Positions 52,744 through 63,037 are shown, counted from the first letter of the stretch. The stretch: DNA of 64,000 bases from Pseudolactococcus plantarum (GCF_002441715.1 NZ_JXJX01000003.1:2849-66848), one strand, 5' to 3'. Program-made: numbers and translations. Notes: a model not told the origin generated them from the letters alone.

Positions 52744-54195
52744 TTAGTGATCATCATCAGGATGGTTAGACCAGCTGTTACCCTCATCATCATTATCTGT
52801 TTCGAGCGGTGCATATGGTAATACAACGGTGAAAGTTGTGCCGGTTTTACCATCAGATTTGGCCCATACAAAGCCATCGTGCATTTTTATGATATCGCGT
52901 ACGATAGAAAGACCTAGACCACTGCCACCTTGATTTCGACTACGTGCCTTATCAACTCGATAAAAGCGGTCAAAAATTTTAGGGAGATCTTTTTTGGGAA
53001 TACCCATCCCTTCATCAGAAATACGCAATAATACTTGTGTATTCGTCTGCTCTAGATTGACGGTGATTTTTCCGCCGTCTGGGCTATACTTAATGGCATT
53101 GTTCATTAAATTATCGATGACTTGCCCGAGTTTATCTGTATCTATTTCCATCCAGATAGGTTGCAGAGGAATCTGGCGAATGATCTTAAACTGTTTTTCA
53201 TTCGTTTCTGTACTGCCAACGATTTGATCGAAGCGATTTAATTGATAATGTAGAAAAGCAATCAAGTTAATGACTTCTTTTTCGAGTACGATTGTATCAG
53301 AATCCATTCTAGACAAAGTAACGAGGTCTAAAATCATACGAATCATACGGTCAGTTTCTTTTAGAGAGACCTTGATGAAAGAAGGCGCGATATCTGGATC
53401 TTGTAATGCCCCTTCGTCTAATGCTTCGAGATAAGATTTGATAGAAGTTAGGGGTGTACGTAGTTCATGAGATACGTTAGATACAAACAGACGTCTTTCA
53501 CGTTCGTTTTTTTCTTGTTCTGTTACATCATGTAAAACGGCCACAACACCGGATATAAAGCCAGATTGTCTACGAAATAATGCGAATTTAATCCATAAAG
53601 TAGTGAATTCACCCATATTATTTTCACAATCAATAGTGATTTCTGGTTCTGATTCTAGTAAATCACGAAAACTATAGTTTTCATTGATACCTAGCACATC
53701 AGTAATCTTACGAGATAAGATATCTTGATCTTTGACGTTCAGATACTCTAAAGCAGCAGTATTGGCTAAGACAATTTTACCTCTACGATCAGTTGCGATC
53801 ACACCATCAGTCATATACGTTAAAATACCGTTTAATCGTGTACTAGAAGACTCCAGCGTTTCTTGTGCATGTTCGATTTTCTCGCCTAAATTGACAACTT
53901 TGTCGTACAGTCGATTAATTTCAGTATTACCACGAATTTGTTTGCGAACAGTGTAGTTTTTTTCTGTAAAATCATCAATTTGATCAGAGATTTGGTTGAG
54001 CCCTTTGGATAGGCGATAAGTAAAAAAGATCACGAAACAAAGTGAGATGACATAAAATGCACAGAATCGAGCAAGCGAATCACGTTGTGATAAAAACGCG
54101 CTTGTATTAAAGATAAAGAGACTTAAAAAAAGCAGTAAATGCAGCATTACTGCTTTGAATAAGATACTGCTTGACATAGGTAGTTTATTTTTCAT
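52744..54195 (-). CDS. vicK: Sensor histidine kinase VicK/WalK
   Basis: 483 residues from ATG at 54195, overlapping vicR. Two closely spaced N-terminal membrane segments (~12-32 and ~40-62), HAMP (~62-115), PAS (~115-215), HisKA with phospho-His in [18 protein letters not shown] (~237-254) and HATPase_c with N box [14 protein letters not shown] and [10 protein letters not shown]. Senses cell-wall status and phosphorylates VicR. The membrane part has almost no extracellular loop, as in streptococcal WalK. Confidence 0.95.
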   Translation of the reverse strand: MKNKLPMSSSILFKAVMLHLLLFLSLFIFNTSAFLSQRDSLARFCAFYVISLCFVIFFTYRLSKGLNQISDQIDDFTEKNYTVRKQIRGNTEINRLYDKVVNLGEKIEHAQETLESSSTRLNGILTYMTDGVIATDRRGKIVLANTAALEYLNVKDQDILSRKITDVLGINENYSFRDLLESEPEITIDCENNMGEFTTLWIKFALFRRQSGFISGVVAVLHDVTEQEKNERERRLFVSNVSHELRTPLTSIKSYLEALDEGALQDPDIAPSFIKVSLKETDRMIRMILDLVTLSRMDSDTIVLEKEVINLIAFLHYQLNRFDQIVGSTETNEKQFKIIRQIPLQPIWMEIDTDKLGQVIDNLMNNAIKYSPDGGKITVNLEQTNTQVLLRISDEGMGIPKKDLPKIFDRFYRVDKARSRNQGGSGLGLSIVRDIIKMHDGFVWAKSDGKTGTTFTVVLPYAPLETDNDDEGNSWSNHPDDDH

Positions 54196-54892
54196 TAGGA
54201 TCACTCAAATAGTAGCCAACGCCACGACGTGTTACAACGTATTCAGGTCGACCAGGGGTATCTTCGACTTTTTCGCGTAATCGTCGAATGGTTACATCTA
54301 CTGTACGAACATCACCAAAATAGTCATATCCCCAAACAGTTTCAAGTAAATGCTCGCGCGTCATAACTTCGCCGATATGTTTGGCAAGATAATGGAGCAA
54401 TTCAAATTCTCTATGTGTGAGATCGATATGCTTGTCATTTTTATATGCTGCATATTTTTCAGGTGCAATAGAGATATTACCGATGTGGATATCTTTTTTA
54501 TCGCTGTTAGTCGTGCTAGTTTCGATGGCGATATTAGACCGACGTAAATTTGCTTTAACACGTGCTAGCAGTTCGCGATTTGAAAAAGGTTTGGTCACAT
54601 AGTCATCAGCGCCAAGTTCTAATCCGATGACTTTATCAAATTCAGTATCTTTTGCTGAGACCATGATAATTGGGACCTCAGAAGATTTACGAATTTCTCG
54701 CGCCACTTCAAGCCCATCTTTTTTGGGTAACATCAAATCTAGTAAGACTAAATCGGGTTGTTCTGTTTCAAAGATGGTTAAGGCTGCTTCTCCATCGAAA
54801 GCTGTTAAAACTTCATACCCTTCTTTTGTCAGATTAAATTTGACAATATCAGAAATTGGTTTTTCATCATCAACAACAAGTATTTTCTTCAT
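54185..54892 (-). CDS. vicR: Response regulator VicR/WalR
   Basis: 235 residues, OmpR/PhoB family. Receiver domain (~1-120) with acidic DDE, phospho-Asp in [13 protein letters not shown] and Lys in YVTKPFSN; winged-helix DNA-binding domain (~135-235) with [20 protein letters not shown]. Controls peptidoglycan hydrolases and is usually essential. The ATG at 54892 has GGAG nine bases upstream; an in-frame ATG at 54907 overlaps that site. vicR-vicK-vicX is one operon. Confidence 0.96.
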   Translation of the reverse strand: MKKILVVDDEKPISDIVKFNLTKEGYEVLTAFDGEAALTIFETEQPDLVLLDLMLPKKDGLEVAREIRKSSEVPIIMVSAKDTEFDKVIGLELGADDYVTKPFSNRELLARVKANLRRSNIAIETSTTNSDKKDIHIGNISIAPEKYAAYKNDKHIDLTHREFELLHYLAKHIGEVMTREHLLETVWGYDYFGDVRTVDVTIRRLREKVEDTPGRPEYVVTRRGVGYYLSDPNEK

Positions 54893-54917
54893 ATATGTGT
54901 TCTCCATTATTACTCTT

Positions 54918-54946
54918 ATTATAGCTTTTTTTTGCTATTTCTACAA
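54918..54946 (-). promoter_or_regulatory. vicR promoter
   Basis: On the minus strand TTGTAG (54946-54941), 17-base spacer, TATAAT (54923-54918). Confidence 0.65.
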
Positions 54947-55020
54947 TCAAAACAGGTTATCTATTAAAAAATCTAACTAATTTATGTTGAAAAAAATTTA
55001 AATAAATCGAAATAAATTGT

Positions 55021-55049
55021 TTGATAATTCTGACTTTTAATGTTAGAAT
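55021..55049 (+). promoter_or_regulatory. Promoter of the amino-acid ABC operon
   Basis: TTGATA (55021-55026), 17-base spacer, TAGAAT (55044-55049). Confidence 0.65.
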
Positions 55050-55108
55050 AGATTCATGTTATAAGTTGTGACATAGGGAAAGAGAATAGATTAGATTAGG
55101 AGTTTTAC

Positions 55109-55849
55109 ATGCCACTTATAGAATTTAAAAATGCTGAAAAGTATTATGGTGATTACCACGCATTGAAAAACATTAATTTAGAGATTGAAGAAGGTCAGGT
55201 AGTCGTGTTGTTAGGACCTTCTGGATCAGGGAAATCTACTTTAATTAGAACAATTAACGCATTAGAAGGTATTGAAGCTGGACAACTGATTGTTAATGGT
55301 CATCACGTAGATCATGCATCGAAAAAAGACCTAGTTGAACTTCGAAAAGAGGTTGGGATGGTGTTTCAACATTTCAATCTTTATCCCCATAAAACTGTGT
55401 TAGAAAACGTAACATTAGCACCTGTCAAAGTATTGAAAAAAGAATTAAGAGAAGCGACAGTTGTTGCTGAAAAATTTTTAAAATTTGTTAACATGTGGGA
55501 TAAAAAAGACGCTTATCCTGGTCAACTTTCTGGAGGTCAAAAGCAACGTGTAGCAATTGCGCGAGGTCTTGCAATGAATCCCAAGCTATTATTATTTGAT
55601 GAACCAACCTCAGCACTAGATCCAGAAACGATTGGCGATGTATTATCTGTTATGCAAGGATTAGCAAAAGATGGTATGAACATGGTGGTTGTAACTCATG
55701 AGATGGGCTTTGCAAGATCAGTTGCTGACCGTATCATCTTCATGGATGCAGGTGAAATTTTAGAGGATACAACAGATGTTGCAGGGTTCTTTGACAATCC
55801 TCAAGAACCACGTGCCAAACAATTTTTAAGTAAAATCATTAATCATTAA
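55109..55849 (+). CDS. Polar amino-acid ABC transporter, ATP-binding protein
   Basis: 246 residues, GlnQ/GluA type. Walker A LLGPSGSGKST (~33-43), Q-loop VFQHFNLYPHKT, signature LSGGQKQRVAIARGLA (~136-151), Walker B LLLFDEPTSALDP (~157-169) and switch His in VVTHEM. First gene of an ATPase-binding protein-permease-permease operon, the order of gluABCD in Corynebacterium. Substrate is most likely glutamate, glutamine or aspartate. Confidence 0.94.
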   Translation: MPLIEFKNAEKYYGDYHALKNINLEIEEGQVVVLLGPSGSGKSTLIRTINALEGIEAGQLIVNGHHVDHASKKDLVELRKEVGMVFQHFNLYPHKTVLENVTLAPVKVLKKELREATVVAEKFLKFVNMWDKKDAYPGQLSGGQKQRVAIARGLAMNPKLLLFDEPTSALDPETIGDVLSVMQGLAKDGMNMVVVTHEMGFARSVADRIIFMDAGEILEDTTDVAGFFDNPQEPRAKQFLSKIINH

Positions 55850-55915
55850 GGATCGATGATTCGAGTGTTACGATCACACAGGTTAAGATAAGTATAAAAT
55901 AAGGGAGTATATATT

Positions 55916-56725
55916 ATGAAAAAATCAATTAAAATTTTAGCAGGTATCACAACTATTTTAGCAGCGACAACACTTGCAGCTTGTGGTTCATCGTCAAAAA
56001 ATGATGCCAGCAAATCTGCAACTGATAAAATCAAATCAAATGGAAAAATTGTATTTGGGATCAAGCAAGATGTACCAAACTTTGGGTATAAAGATCCTAA
56101 AACAAATGAATATAAGGGTGTCGAGATTGATATCGCCAACAAAATTGCTAAAAAATTAGGTGTTAAAGCAGACTTTGTACCTGTTACTGCACAAACACGT
56201 GGCCCTTTGTTGGATAATAATCAGGTAGATGCAGTAATTGCGACATTTACAATTACTGATGAACGTAAAAAAACATATAACTTCACAACACCTTATTTCA
56301 CTGATGAAGCAGGTTTCTTAGTGAAAAAAGATTCAGGTATTGATAGCGTGACAGATTTAAATGGTAAAACAATTGGTGTCGCACAATCATCTTCTACAAA
56401 AACTGGTCTTGAAGCACTCGCTAAAGATAAAGGCATTAAATTTGAGTATTCTGAATTAGCAGATTATCCAACACTAAAAACAGCCTTAACTTCAGGACGT
56501 ATCGACGCATTTTCAGTTGATAAATCAATTTTATCAGGGTATGTAGATTCAAAAACTAAAATTCTTGGCGAAGGTTTCGCTAAACAAGAATACGGTATTG
56601 CAACTAAAAAGACAAATACTGAGTTAGCTGACTACTTGGATAAAGAGATCAAATCACTTCAATCAAGTGGTGAATTGAAAAAATTAACTGATAAATATGA
56701 CTTGAAAGATGCATCTGCTAAGTAA
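55916..56725 (+). CDS. Amino-acid-binding lipoprotein of the ABC transporter
   Basis: 269 residues. Signal peptide with lipobox LAAC (Cys at ~23), then a bacterial type 3 solute-binding fold (KIVFGIKQDVPNFGYKDPKTN; the ligand Arg is probably in TDERKKTYNFTTPYFTDEAG). Membrane-anchored outside the cell. Good ribosome site GGGAG. It sits between the ATPase and two permeases of the same system. Confidence 0.93.
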   Translation: MKKSIKILAGITTILAATTLAACGSSSKNDASKSATDKIKSNGKIVFGIKQDVPNFGYKDPKTNEYKGVEIDIANKIAKKLGVKADFVPVTAQTRGPLLDNNQVDAVIATFTITDERKKTYNFTTPYFTDEAGFLVKKDSGIDSVTDLNGKTIGVAQSSSTKTGLEALAKDKGIKFEYSELADYPTLKTALTSGRIDAFSVDKSILSGYVDSKTKILGEGFAKQEYGIATKKTNTELADYLDKEIKSLQSSGELKKLTDKYDLKDASAK

Positions 56726-56837
56726 TGTTTAACTTGCGATTGCGAGCGATGTTTTAAGGATATGCTTATGCTATAAGTCTAATCCATAAGGGAACATCTA
56801 GTTTCGTGAATCATTTAAAATTTAAGAAAGGTTATAT

Positions 56838-57521
56838 ATGAGTCCTTTTGCTTTAGAACGTTGGCAGGCATTCTTTGCTGATTTTGGCCAATTCGCTAAG
56901 GGGTTTCTCTTCACGTTAGAAATTTCGATTGGCGCTCTAATCCTAGCCATGTTTTTAGGATTGGTTTTTGGATCACTCTCAGCTACAAGAAACAAGTGGT
57001 TAAGAGGGTTCAGTAGAATTTATGTTGAGGTGTACCAAAATACACCCTTATTGATCCAATTTGTTGTCTTATATTATGGGTTCCCACTCCTTAATAAGCA
57101 TTTAACTATTTCTGCTTTTTGGACGGCTATTATCTGTGTGGGTGTTTATCATGGTGCTTACATCGCTGAGGTTATCCGATCTGGGATAGAAGGTGTGCCA
57201 AAGGGACAAACAGAGGCTGCTGAGTCTCAAGGGTTTACCTATGGCGATACGATGCGTTTGATTATTTTACCACAAGCCCTTAGAATGATTTATCCACCGC
57301 TGACCAACCAAGTTGTTAATTTGATTAAAAATACATCAACAGTTGCGATCATCTCAGGTGCAGATTTGATGTTCACAGCCAAATCTTGGTCATCAATGAA
57401 TGTGAGTTATATACCAGCCTTTGTAGGTGTCGGCGTGCTTTATTTTGTACTATGTTTCCCACTAGCTACCCTAGCAAGACGCATGGAAGAAAAAAATAAA
57501 AATGCCTATAGTGTTGGGTAG
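56838..57521 (+). CDS. Amino-acid ABC transporter permease 1
   Basis: 227 residues, about five membrane segments of the HisM/GlnP family. The EAA loop AAESQGFTYGDTMRLIILPQALRM (~133-156, contacts the ATPase) and YVEVYQNTPLLIQFV are typical. AGAAAGG precedes the ATG. Pairs with the following permease to make the channel. Confidence 0.93.
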   Translation: MSPFALERWQAFFADFGQFAKGFLFTLEISIGALILAMFLGLVFGSLSATRNKWLRGFSRIYVEVYQNTPLLIQFVVLYYGFPLLNKHLTISAFWTAIICVGVYHGAYIAEVIRSGIEGVPKGQTEAAESQGFTYGDTMRLIILPQALRMIYPPLTNQVVNLIKNTSTVAIISGADLMFTAKSWSSMNVSYIPAFVGVGVLYFVLCFPLATLARRMEEKNKNAYSVG

Positions 57522-57532
57522 AAAGGATAGTA

Positions 57533-58204
57533 TTGATGAGTTTAGCGCAAGAAGCGTCACAATTATTTACCGCGACGAATATCCGTTTTCTATTCCAAGG
57601 GTTGGGATTGACAATTTTTATCGCATTCATTTCCATTGTCTTATCGACAATTTTTGGCACAATTTTAGCCGTTATGCGTAATGGTAAGAATCCATTTTTC
57701 AAGTTGATTGCCAGTATCTATGTCGAAGTGGTCAGAAATGTCCCTAACTTATTATGGATTTTCGTTATCTTCTTGGTTTTCCAAGTGAAATCAGTCCCAG
57801 CTGGTATCATTTCATTTACTGTTTTCACAACTGCAGCATTAGCAGAGATTATCCGTGGCGGTCTAAATGGTGTGCCAGGTGGTCAAACAGAAGCTGGAAA
57901 ATCACAAGGATTTACTGATTTTCAAATTTTAACCAATATTGTATTACCCCAAGCGATTCGTAAGATGTTACCAGCTATTATTTCTCAGTTCGTAACAGTT
58001 ATCAAAGATACATCGTTCTTGTATTCTGTAATCGCGCTTCAAGAATTGTTTGGTAACTCACAGATTTTGATGGGACAATATTTCCAAGCAGGTCAAGTGT
58101 TCATGTTATATGGATTTGTCGCTTTGATTTACTTTGTGATTAATTTTGTCTTATCACAGTTGTCTCGTAGACTCCAAAAATCGTGGGCAAATTCATTAGA
58201 ATAA
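57533..58204 (+). CDS. Amino-acid ABC transporter permease 2
   Basis: 223 residues, same family as the preceding permease. YVEVVRNVPNLLWIFV and the EAA loop AGKSQGFTDFQILTNIVLPQAI are visible. AGAAAGGA lies before the ATG, 11 bases after the first permease. Last gene of the operon. Confidence 0.93.
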   Translation: MMSLAQEASQLFTATNIRFLFQGLGLTIFIAFISIVLSTIFGTILAVMRNGKNPFFKLIASIYVEVVRNVPNLLWIFVIFLVFQVKSVPAGIISFTVFTTAALAEIIRGGLNGVPGGQTEAGKSQGFTDFQILTNIVLPQAIRKMLPAIISQFVTVIKDTSFLYSVIALQELFGNSQILMGQYFQAGQVFMLYGFVALIYFVINFVLSQLSRRLQKSWANSLE

Positions 58205-58206
58205 AA

Positions 58207-58231
58207 AGAAGAGCTGAACGGCTCTTTTTTT
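58207..58231 (+). terminator. Terminator of the ABC operon
   Basis: AAGAGC (58209-58214) / GCTCTT (58221-58226), T run. The following 58232-58440 shows no gene. Confidence 0.75.
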
Positions 58232-58455
58232 GTTAATAACTACAGTGTGTCAACTCAGCAATTGTCAGAAGTTTGTTATCTGAAAAAAGACTATCAGTTC
58301 GCTGAAATAAACTTGACAGTAAACACTCACGCATCTGCTCACTCACTGTTTGTGACGGTGCTATGTTGGTAAGTGGGTTACTCTCGTTTTGGGTGTGTCA
58401 AGCAATATTCGTTATTTACTGCCAAATATAGACAAAAAAATGATATAATTTAAGA

Positions 58456-59091
58456 ATGAATAAGGGAATTTTGATCACGTTTGAAGGTCCTGAGGGTGCT
58501 GGAAAAACGACTATTTTGCAACATATACTACCTAAGTTACAGGCAAATGGTGTTGATATCGTAGCAACACGAGAACCTGGTGGGATTAGAATAGCAGAAG
58601 CGATTCGAGAAATCATTCTTGCACCTGAAAATACAGCAATTGATGGTAAAACGGAATTGCTGCTTTTTGCGGCAGCTCGTAGACAGCATCTTAATGAAAA
58701 GGTACTGCCTGCATTATCAGAAAATAAACTCGTTATCATTGATCGATTTATTGATTCGTCAGTTGCTTATCAAGGCTATGCACGCGGTATAGCAGTATCT
58801 GATGTTGAGATGATTAATCAGTTTGCGACAGATGGTCTTGTGCCAGATTTGACCTTATATTTTGATGTAGATACTGACATTGGTTTGTCACGTGTGATGT
58901 CTGGTAATCGTGAGATTAACCGACTTGACTTAGAAGCAAGGGAAATGCATGAGAAAGTGCGTGCTGGCTATCAAAAAATTGCTGAGCAAAACCCGGATCG
59001 ACTTATAAAGATTGATGCTTCACAACCTATTGACGCAGTTATAGCAGATACCTTAAGTGTCATTAGTCGTCGTTTTCCGGAGATTTGCTAA
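58456..59091 (+). CDS. tmk: Thymidylate kinase
   Basis: 211 residues. Phosphorylates dTMP to dTDP. P-loop FEGPEGAGKTTILQ (~8-21), TREPGG (~34-39), DRFIDSSVAYQG (~95-106) and a lid region. ATG at 58456 lies six bases after TATAAT (58444-58449, extended TGA) without a ribosome site, so a leaderless mRNA is predicted. Opens the tmk-holB-ricT-yabA-rsmI cluster conserved in streptococci. Confidence 0.95.
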   Translation: MNKGILITFEGPEGAGKTTILQHILPKLQANGVDIVATREPGGIRIAEAIREIILAPENTAIDGKTELLLFAAARRQHLNEKVLPALSENKLVIIDRFIDSSVAYQGYARGIAVSDVEMINQFATDGLVPDLTLYFDVDTDIGLSRVMSGNREINRLDLEAREMHEKVRAGYQKIAEQNPDRLIKIDASQPIDAVIADTLSVISRRFPEIC

Positions 59092-59954
59092 TGAGAGTTT
59101 CTGATTTTCAACCAGCACTCTTTAAACGGTTTTCACATGTCTTAAAAGCTGATAAATTGCACCATGCGTTTTTATTCTCAGGAGGCTTCGGGGCAATGGA
59201 GATGGCGTTGTGGTTAGCGCAATCTAGGTTTTGTCGTGACTTACAAGCTGGGTTACCGTGTGGAAATTGTCGGGAATGTCGCTTAGTTTTAGAAAACGAC
59301 TTTACAGATTTGCACATTGTAAGGCCGGAAGCTCAGACGATTAAAACACAACAAATCCGAGAGTTACTCGTCACTTTTTCTCAGTCTGGTTTTGAGGGAA
59401 GTCGGCAAGTGGTGATTATTGATGGTGCTGAAAAGCTCCATGTTAATGCGGCAAATGCTTTGCTGAAATCAATAGAAGAGCCAGAATCTGAAATCTATAT
59501 CTTTTTATTAACAGCATCAGAAAATATGGTACTAGACACGATTAAATCACGGACACAGGTGATCAATTTTCCAAGTCAATCGTTGATCATACAAAATGTT
59601 TTAGAGCAAAATGGGTCATTAAAAACAGATGCTATGATCATTTCAAACATCGTTTCTGATATGGATGATGCCAAAACATTAGCAAAAGATAGCCAATTTT
59701 TGGATGGGATTAAGACGGTCAAGAAGTTTTCAACCATGTTGGTAGATAGTCGATCGGATGCCTTTTTACAAGCAGCAAGCTTAGCACTTTGTTTTAAAGA
59801 TAAAAAGTCCCAAGGACTAGCTTTTAAACTATTAGCGATCTTTTTGACTAAAGCGTGTCAACCACAATTAGTGGCGCAAGTGTTTACAGCACAAAAATAT
59901 TGGCGTGCTAACGTGAATTTTCAATCGTGTATCGAAAAAATTAGTTTAGCATAA
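59091..59954 (+). CDS. holB: DNA polymerase III delta' subunit
   Basis: 287 residues. Clamp-loader subunit. The zinc module CRDLQAGLPCGNCREC (~46-61; C-x8-C-x2-C-x2-C) and VVIIDGAEKLHVNAANALLKSIEEP (sensor 1 region) are visible; no functional Walker A, as is usual for delta'. ATG at 59091 shares its A with the tmk stop. Coupled translation is likely. Confidence 0.93.
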   Translation: MRVSDFQPALFKRFSHVLKADKLHHAFLFSGGFGAMEMALWLAQSRFCRDLQAGLPCGNCRECRLVLENDFTDLHIVRPEAQTIKTQQIRELLVTFSQSGFEGSRQVVIIDGAEKLHVNAANALLKSIEEPESEIYIFLLTASENMVLDTIKSRTQVINFPSQSLIIQNVLEQNGSLKTDAMIISNIVSDMDDAKTLAKDSQFLDGIKTVKKFSTMLVDSRSDAFLQAASLALCFKDKKSQGLAFKLLAIFLTKACQPQLVAQVFTAQKYWRANVNFQSCIEKISLA

Positions 59955-59986
59955 AAGATATGTTTGAAGTATAGAGAAAGAGACCA

Positions 59987-60757
59987 ATGAATTACGAAAT
60001 AAAGTTCGCTCATGGCGAAGATAATATTTTTGTTACAAGCGACAATCAATATAGTATAGCTGATCAAGTAGTGGTTAAAGTTGATAAATGTCGGATGATC
60101 GGACACATCACGCGTGAACTCAAAACGCCTTTGACGTGTGATGGCGTGATTATAGCAGCTGCAACTCAACTTGACTTGGATACTGCGGCAAAAGTTGCGC
60201 AAGACAGTGACAATGCCAAGGTCAGCATCAAAGCCTTGGTTAATCAACATCAGCTTGATATGAAAGTTATCGAAGTCCAATATACGTTGGATTATAAACG
60301 ACTTTATATCAGTTTTACTGCTGATCATCGTGTTGATTTTAGAAAATTATTAAAAGACTTAGCTAGTACATTTAAAACCAGGATTGAGTTGCGTCAGATT
60401 GGCTCACGAGATGTTGCTAAGATATATGGTGGCATAGGTCCTTGTGGTAGACCCTTATGTTGTTCTGAATTTATGGGAGAATTTCCTAATGTCAGTATTA
60501 AAATGGCAAAAAATCAGGCCCTATCACTCAACCAAAATAAATTAAACGGACTTTGTGGTCGTTTGATGTGTTGCCTAACCTATGAAGATGATTTTTATCG
60601 TCAGGCTAGAAAAAACTTTCCAGATTTTGGTGATACCATCAAGACTGCTGATGGTGAGGCGAGAGTAATTGGCTTAAATATTTTAGGAAATACTGTCAAA
60701 GTCCGGATGGATAGCCTAGTACGAGATTATGATGTGTCAGAAATTGAGGTGGTTTGA
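59987..60757 (+). CDS. ricT: PSP1-domain protein RicT (YaaT)
   Basis: 256 residues. PSP1 domain with GGIGPCGRPLCCSEFMG (~145-161) and LCGRLMCCLTYED (~181-193); these Cys pairs serve Fe-S binding in the RicA/F/T complex of Bacillus, which controls mRNA maturation with RNase Y. AGAAAGAGA lies before the ATG. In streptococci the same gene stands between holB and yabA. Confidence 0.92.
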   Translation: MNYEIKFAHGEDNIFVTSDNQYSIADQVVVKVDKCRMIGHITRELKTPLTCDGVIIAAATQLDLDTAAKVAQDSDNAKVSIKALVNQHQLDMKVIEVQYTLDYKRLYISFTADHRVDFRKLLKDLASTFKTRIELRQIGSRDVAKIYGGIGPCGRPLCCSEFMGEFPNVSIKMAKNQALSLNQNKLNGLCGRLMCCLTYEDDFYRQARKNFPDFGDTIKTADGEARVIGLNILGNTVKVRMDSLVRDYDVSEIEVV

Positions 60758-61095
60758 TGACGAATAAATTACCTTTTTTTGAGAATCTATCAGAACTTGA
60801 GGAAAGATTAGTTGCGACACTCACGCAAGTGAGTGATATCAAAAGTAATTATCAAAAAATATTATCAGAAAATACAAGTCTGCGCTTAGAAAATGCGCGT
60901 TTACGAGATCGTTTAGCTGAATTTTCTGAGCCGCATATCACTGAAAGTAAAAATGAAAAATCGAGTAAGAAAGTCCCGATGTCAAATTTACAAGAAATTT
61001 ATGAAGATGGCTTCCACGTCTGTCGTGATTTTTATGGACAGCGTTTAGAACCAGGAGAGACATGCTTGTATTGTGCGGAGATTTTATATAGATGA
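60757..61095 (+). CDS. yabA: Replication initiation control protein YabA
   Basis: 112 residues. An N-terminal leucine-zipper tetramerisation coiled coil (~8-55) and a C-terminal zinc finger with FHVCRDFYG … ETCLYCAEILY (H-x-C … C-x-x-C). YabA binds DnaA and DnaN to limit initiation. ATG at 60757 overlaps the ricT stop; GAGGTGG is upstream. Confidence 0.94.
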   Translation: MTNKLPFFENLSELEERLVATLTQVSDIKSNYQKILSENTSLRLENARLRDRLAEFSEPHITESKNEKSSKKVPMSNLQEIYEDGFHVCRDFYGQRLEPGETCLYCAEILYR

Positions 61096-61955
61096 TGAAT
61101 TTTCAGCAAAGTTTTAAAGGAGCGAAAGCTTTCGGTCAATTATTTTTGGTCCCTACGCCGATTGGCAATCTCGAGGATATGACGTTTCGTGCAGTTAGCA
61201 CCTTGAAATCAGTGGACTTAATTGCCTCAGAAGATACTCGAAATACGCAAAAATTATTAAATCATTTTGAAATTTCAACACCTCAGGAGAGTTTTCACGA
61301 CCATAACAGTGGATTAAAACTATCTAAAATGATTGACATTCTTAAGTCTGGTAAATCGATTGCACAAGTATCAGATGCTGGTCTGCCATCAATATCTGAT
61401 CCTGGGCATGACTTGGTAAAAGCTTGTATTACTGAGGATATCGATGTGATTGCCTTACCAGGTGCTAGTGCAGGGATTACTGCCTTGATCGCATCTGGTA
61501 TTGCACCACAACCACATATTTTTTATGGCTTTTTACCACGTAAAAAACAAGAGCAACTGGCTTTTTTAACGGATAAACAGCACTATCCTGAGAGTCAAAT
61601 ATTTTATGAATCCCCACATCGTGTCACGTCGACATTAACGAATATATTGTCTGTATATGGTGATCGAGAGATTACTTTTGTTCGTGAATTAACTAAAATT
61701 TATGAGGAGTACAGAAGGGGTAACATATCTGAGATAGTGGCATCGATTGATCAACAGCCTATAAAAGGTGAATGTTTGATTATCGTGAGTGGTGCACCAG
61801 AACAAGCTAGTGACTTATTATCAGAGTTGTCTAATGTGGCAGCTGTGCAAGCGTTAATTGATGCTGGTGAGAAAACGAATGTGGCCATCAAAAAGGTAGC
61901 CAAAGCACGTCAACTCATTCGTCAAGACCTCTACCAAGAGTTTCATCAACTCTAA
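61092..61955 (+). CDS. rsmI: 16S rRNA 2'-O-methyltransferase RsmI
   Basis: 287 residues. Methylates the ribose of C1402 in 16S rRNA. TP/methylase fold: LFLVPTPIGNLEDMTFRAV (~17-35), ASEDTRNTQKLLNHF, VSDAGLPSISDPG (~93-105), LPGASAGITAL and FVRELTKIYEE. Overlaps yabA by four bases. Terminator after it. Confidence 0.95.
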   Translation: MMNFQQSFKGAKAFGQLFLVPTPIGNLEDMTFRAVSTLKSVDLIASEDTRNTQKLLNHFEISTPQESFHDHNSGLKLSKMIDILKSGKSIAQVSDAGLPSISDPGHDLVKACITEDIDVIALPGASAGITALIASGIAPQPHIFYGFLPRKKQEQLAFLTDKQHYPESQIFYESPHRVTSTLTNILSVYGDREITFVRELTKIYEEYRRGNISEIVASIDQQPIKGECLIIVSGAPEQASDLLSELSNVAAVQALIDAGEKTNVAIKKVAKARQLIRQDLYQEFHQL

Positions 61956-62044
61956 TTCTCGGTTTGTAAATGGCGTTATAAACAATAAGTATGTTTCTGT
62001 GTTTGATAACTGACGAGCTTGGAGATGATACACAAAACGTAAAC

Positions 62045-62080
62045 ATAGGACGGGTGTAGCTGTCCTATTTTATTTTTTTA
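62045..62080 (+). terminator. rsmI terminator
   Basis: ATAGGAC (62045-62051) / GTCCTAT (62062-62068), T-rich tail. Confidence 0.75.
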
Positions 62081-62180
62081 GGTCGCCATACAATTTTTAA
62101 AAGGCCTAATTTTTGCATAATATGATACACTAAGTTTATGTTTGAATTATGAATAAACGATTAGAAGAGGTAAATCAGTT

Positions 62181-63017
62181 ATGAAAATTAAAAAAATTGT
62201 CGCACTTACAACAGTAGGCTTACTTAGTATTGCTTTTTTGGCAGCATGTGGTAATTCATCTAAATCAGGCTCAAAAGCTTCAGATAAGGTGACGACGGTT
62301 ACGATTGCACAAACTGCAGATTCAAAACCATATGCTTATAAAGATGGCGATAAATTAACAGGATTCGACATCGAGGTTTTAAAAGCAGTTGATAAAAAGT
62401 TACCAGAGTATAAATTTGATTATAAAACAGTAACTGACGAAGCGATTCTAACTGATATCGATGCGGGTCGTAGCCAGATCGGTGCTAACAATTTTGGTAA
62501 AACACCTGAACGTGAGAAAAAATATCTATTCTCATCACCTATTTCAGAAAATGTAAATGCTATTTTTTCAAGTACAAAAAATAACTACACATCAATCAAA
62601 GATTTGATCGGTAAGAAGACTGAAATTCCTGCAGGAACAAACTATGGTGCGATTTTTGAAGCATGGAATAAAGCAAATCCTGATAAAAAAATAAACGTGA
62701 CTTATTCTGAACGTTCGTTAACAGATAGATTGGCTGCAGTTGAATCAGGACAAATTGATTTTCTATTTGCCTCAAAATTAGCTGCTGAAAACTTTGCTAA
62801 ACAACATAATATTACTGTTGCAAGTAATATCCCTGATCTGAAAGACTACCCAACTTTTAAAACATATGAGTACTTTATTTTAGACAATTCTCAAGAAAAA
62901 CTGCAAAAAGCAGTTAATAAAGAATTGAAAGCTCTTTATGAAGATGGGACGCTAGCTAAATTATCTAAAACATATTATGGTGGAGATTATGCACCATCAG
63001 CAGATAACTATAAATAA
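62181..63017 (+). CDS. Amino-acid-binding lipoprotein, orphan
   Basis: 278 residues. Signal peptide with lipobox LAAC (Cys ~23), then a type 3 solute-binding fold (TVTIAQTADSKPYAYKDGDKLTGFDIEV; DIDAGRSQIGANNFGKTPEREKKYLFSSPI). It differs clearly from the binding protein at 55,916. No ATPase or permease is adjacent, and terminators flank it. It may serve a transporter encoded elsewhere, perhaps for cystine or a polar amino acid. AGAGGT lies before the ATG. Confidence 0.88.
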   Translation: MKIKKIVALTTVGLLSIAFLAACGNSSKSGSKASDKVTTVTIAQTADSKPYAYKDGDKLTGFDIEVLKAVDKKLPEYKFDYKTVTDEAILTDIDAGRSQIGANNFGKTPEREKKYLFSSPISENVNAIFSSTKNNYTSIKDLIGKKTEIPAGTNYGAIFEAWNKANPDKKINVTYSERSLTDRLAAVESGQIDFLFASKLAAENFAKQHNITVASNIPDLKDYPTFKTYEYFILDNSQEKLQKAVNKELKALYEDGTLAKLSKTYYGGDYAPSADNYK

Positions 63018-63037
63018 TCTGTAGGGTTATTTTAGCC

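Noticed and set aside
54627-54980. 117-residue rightward ORF antisense to vicR
   Set aside because: Reads the reverse strand of a conserved response regulator; Ser-rich shadow without ribosome site.
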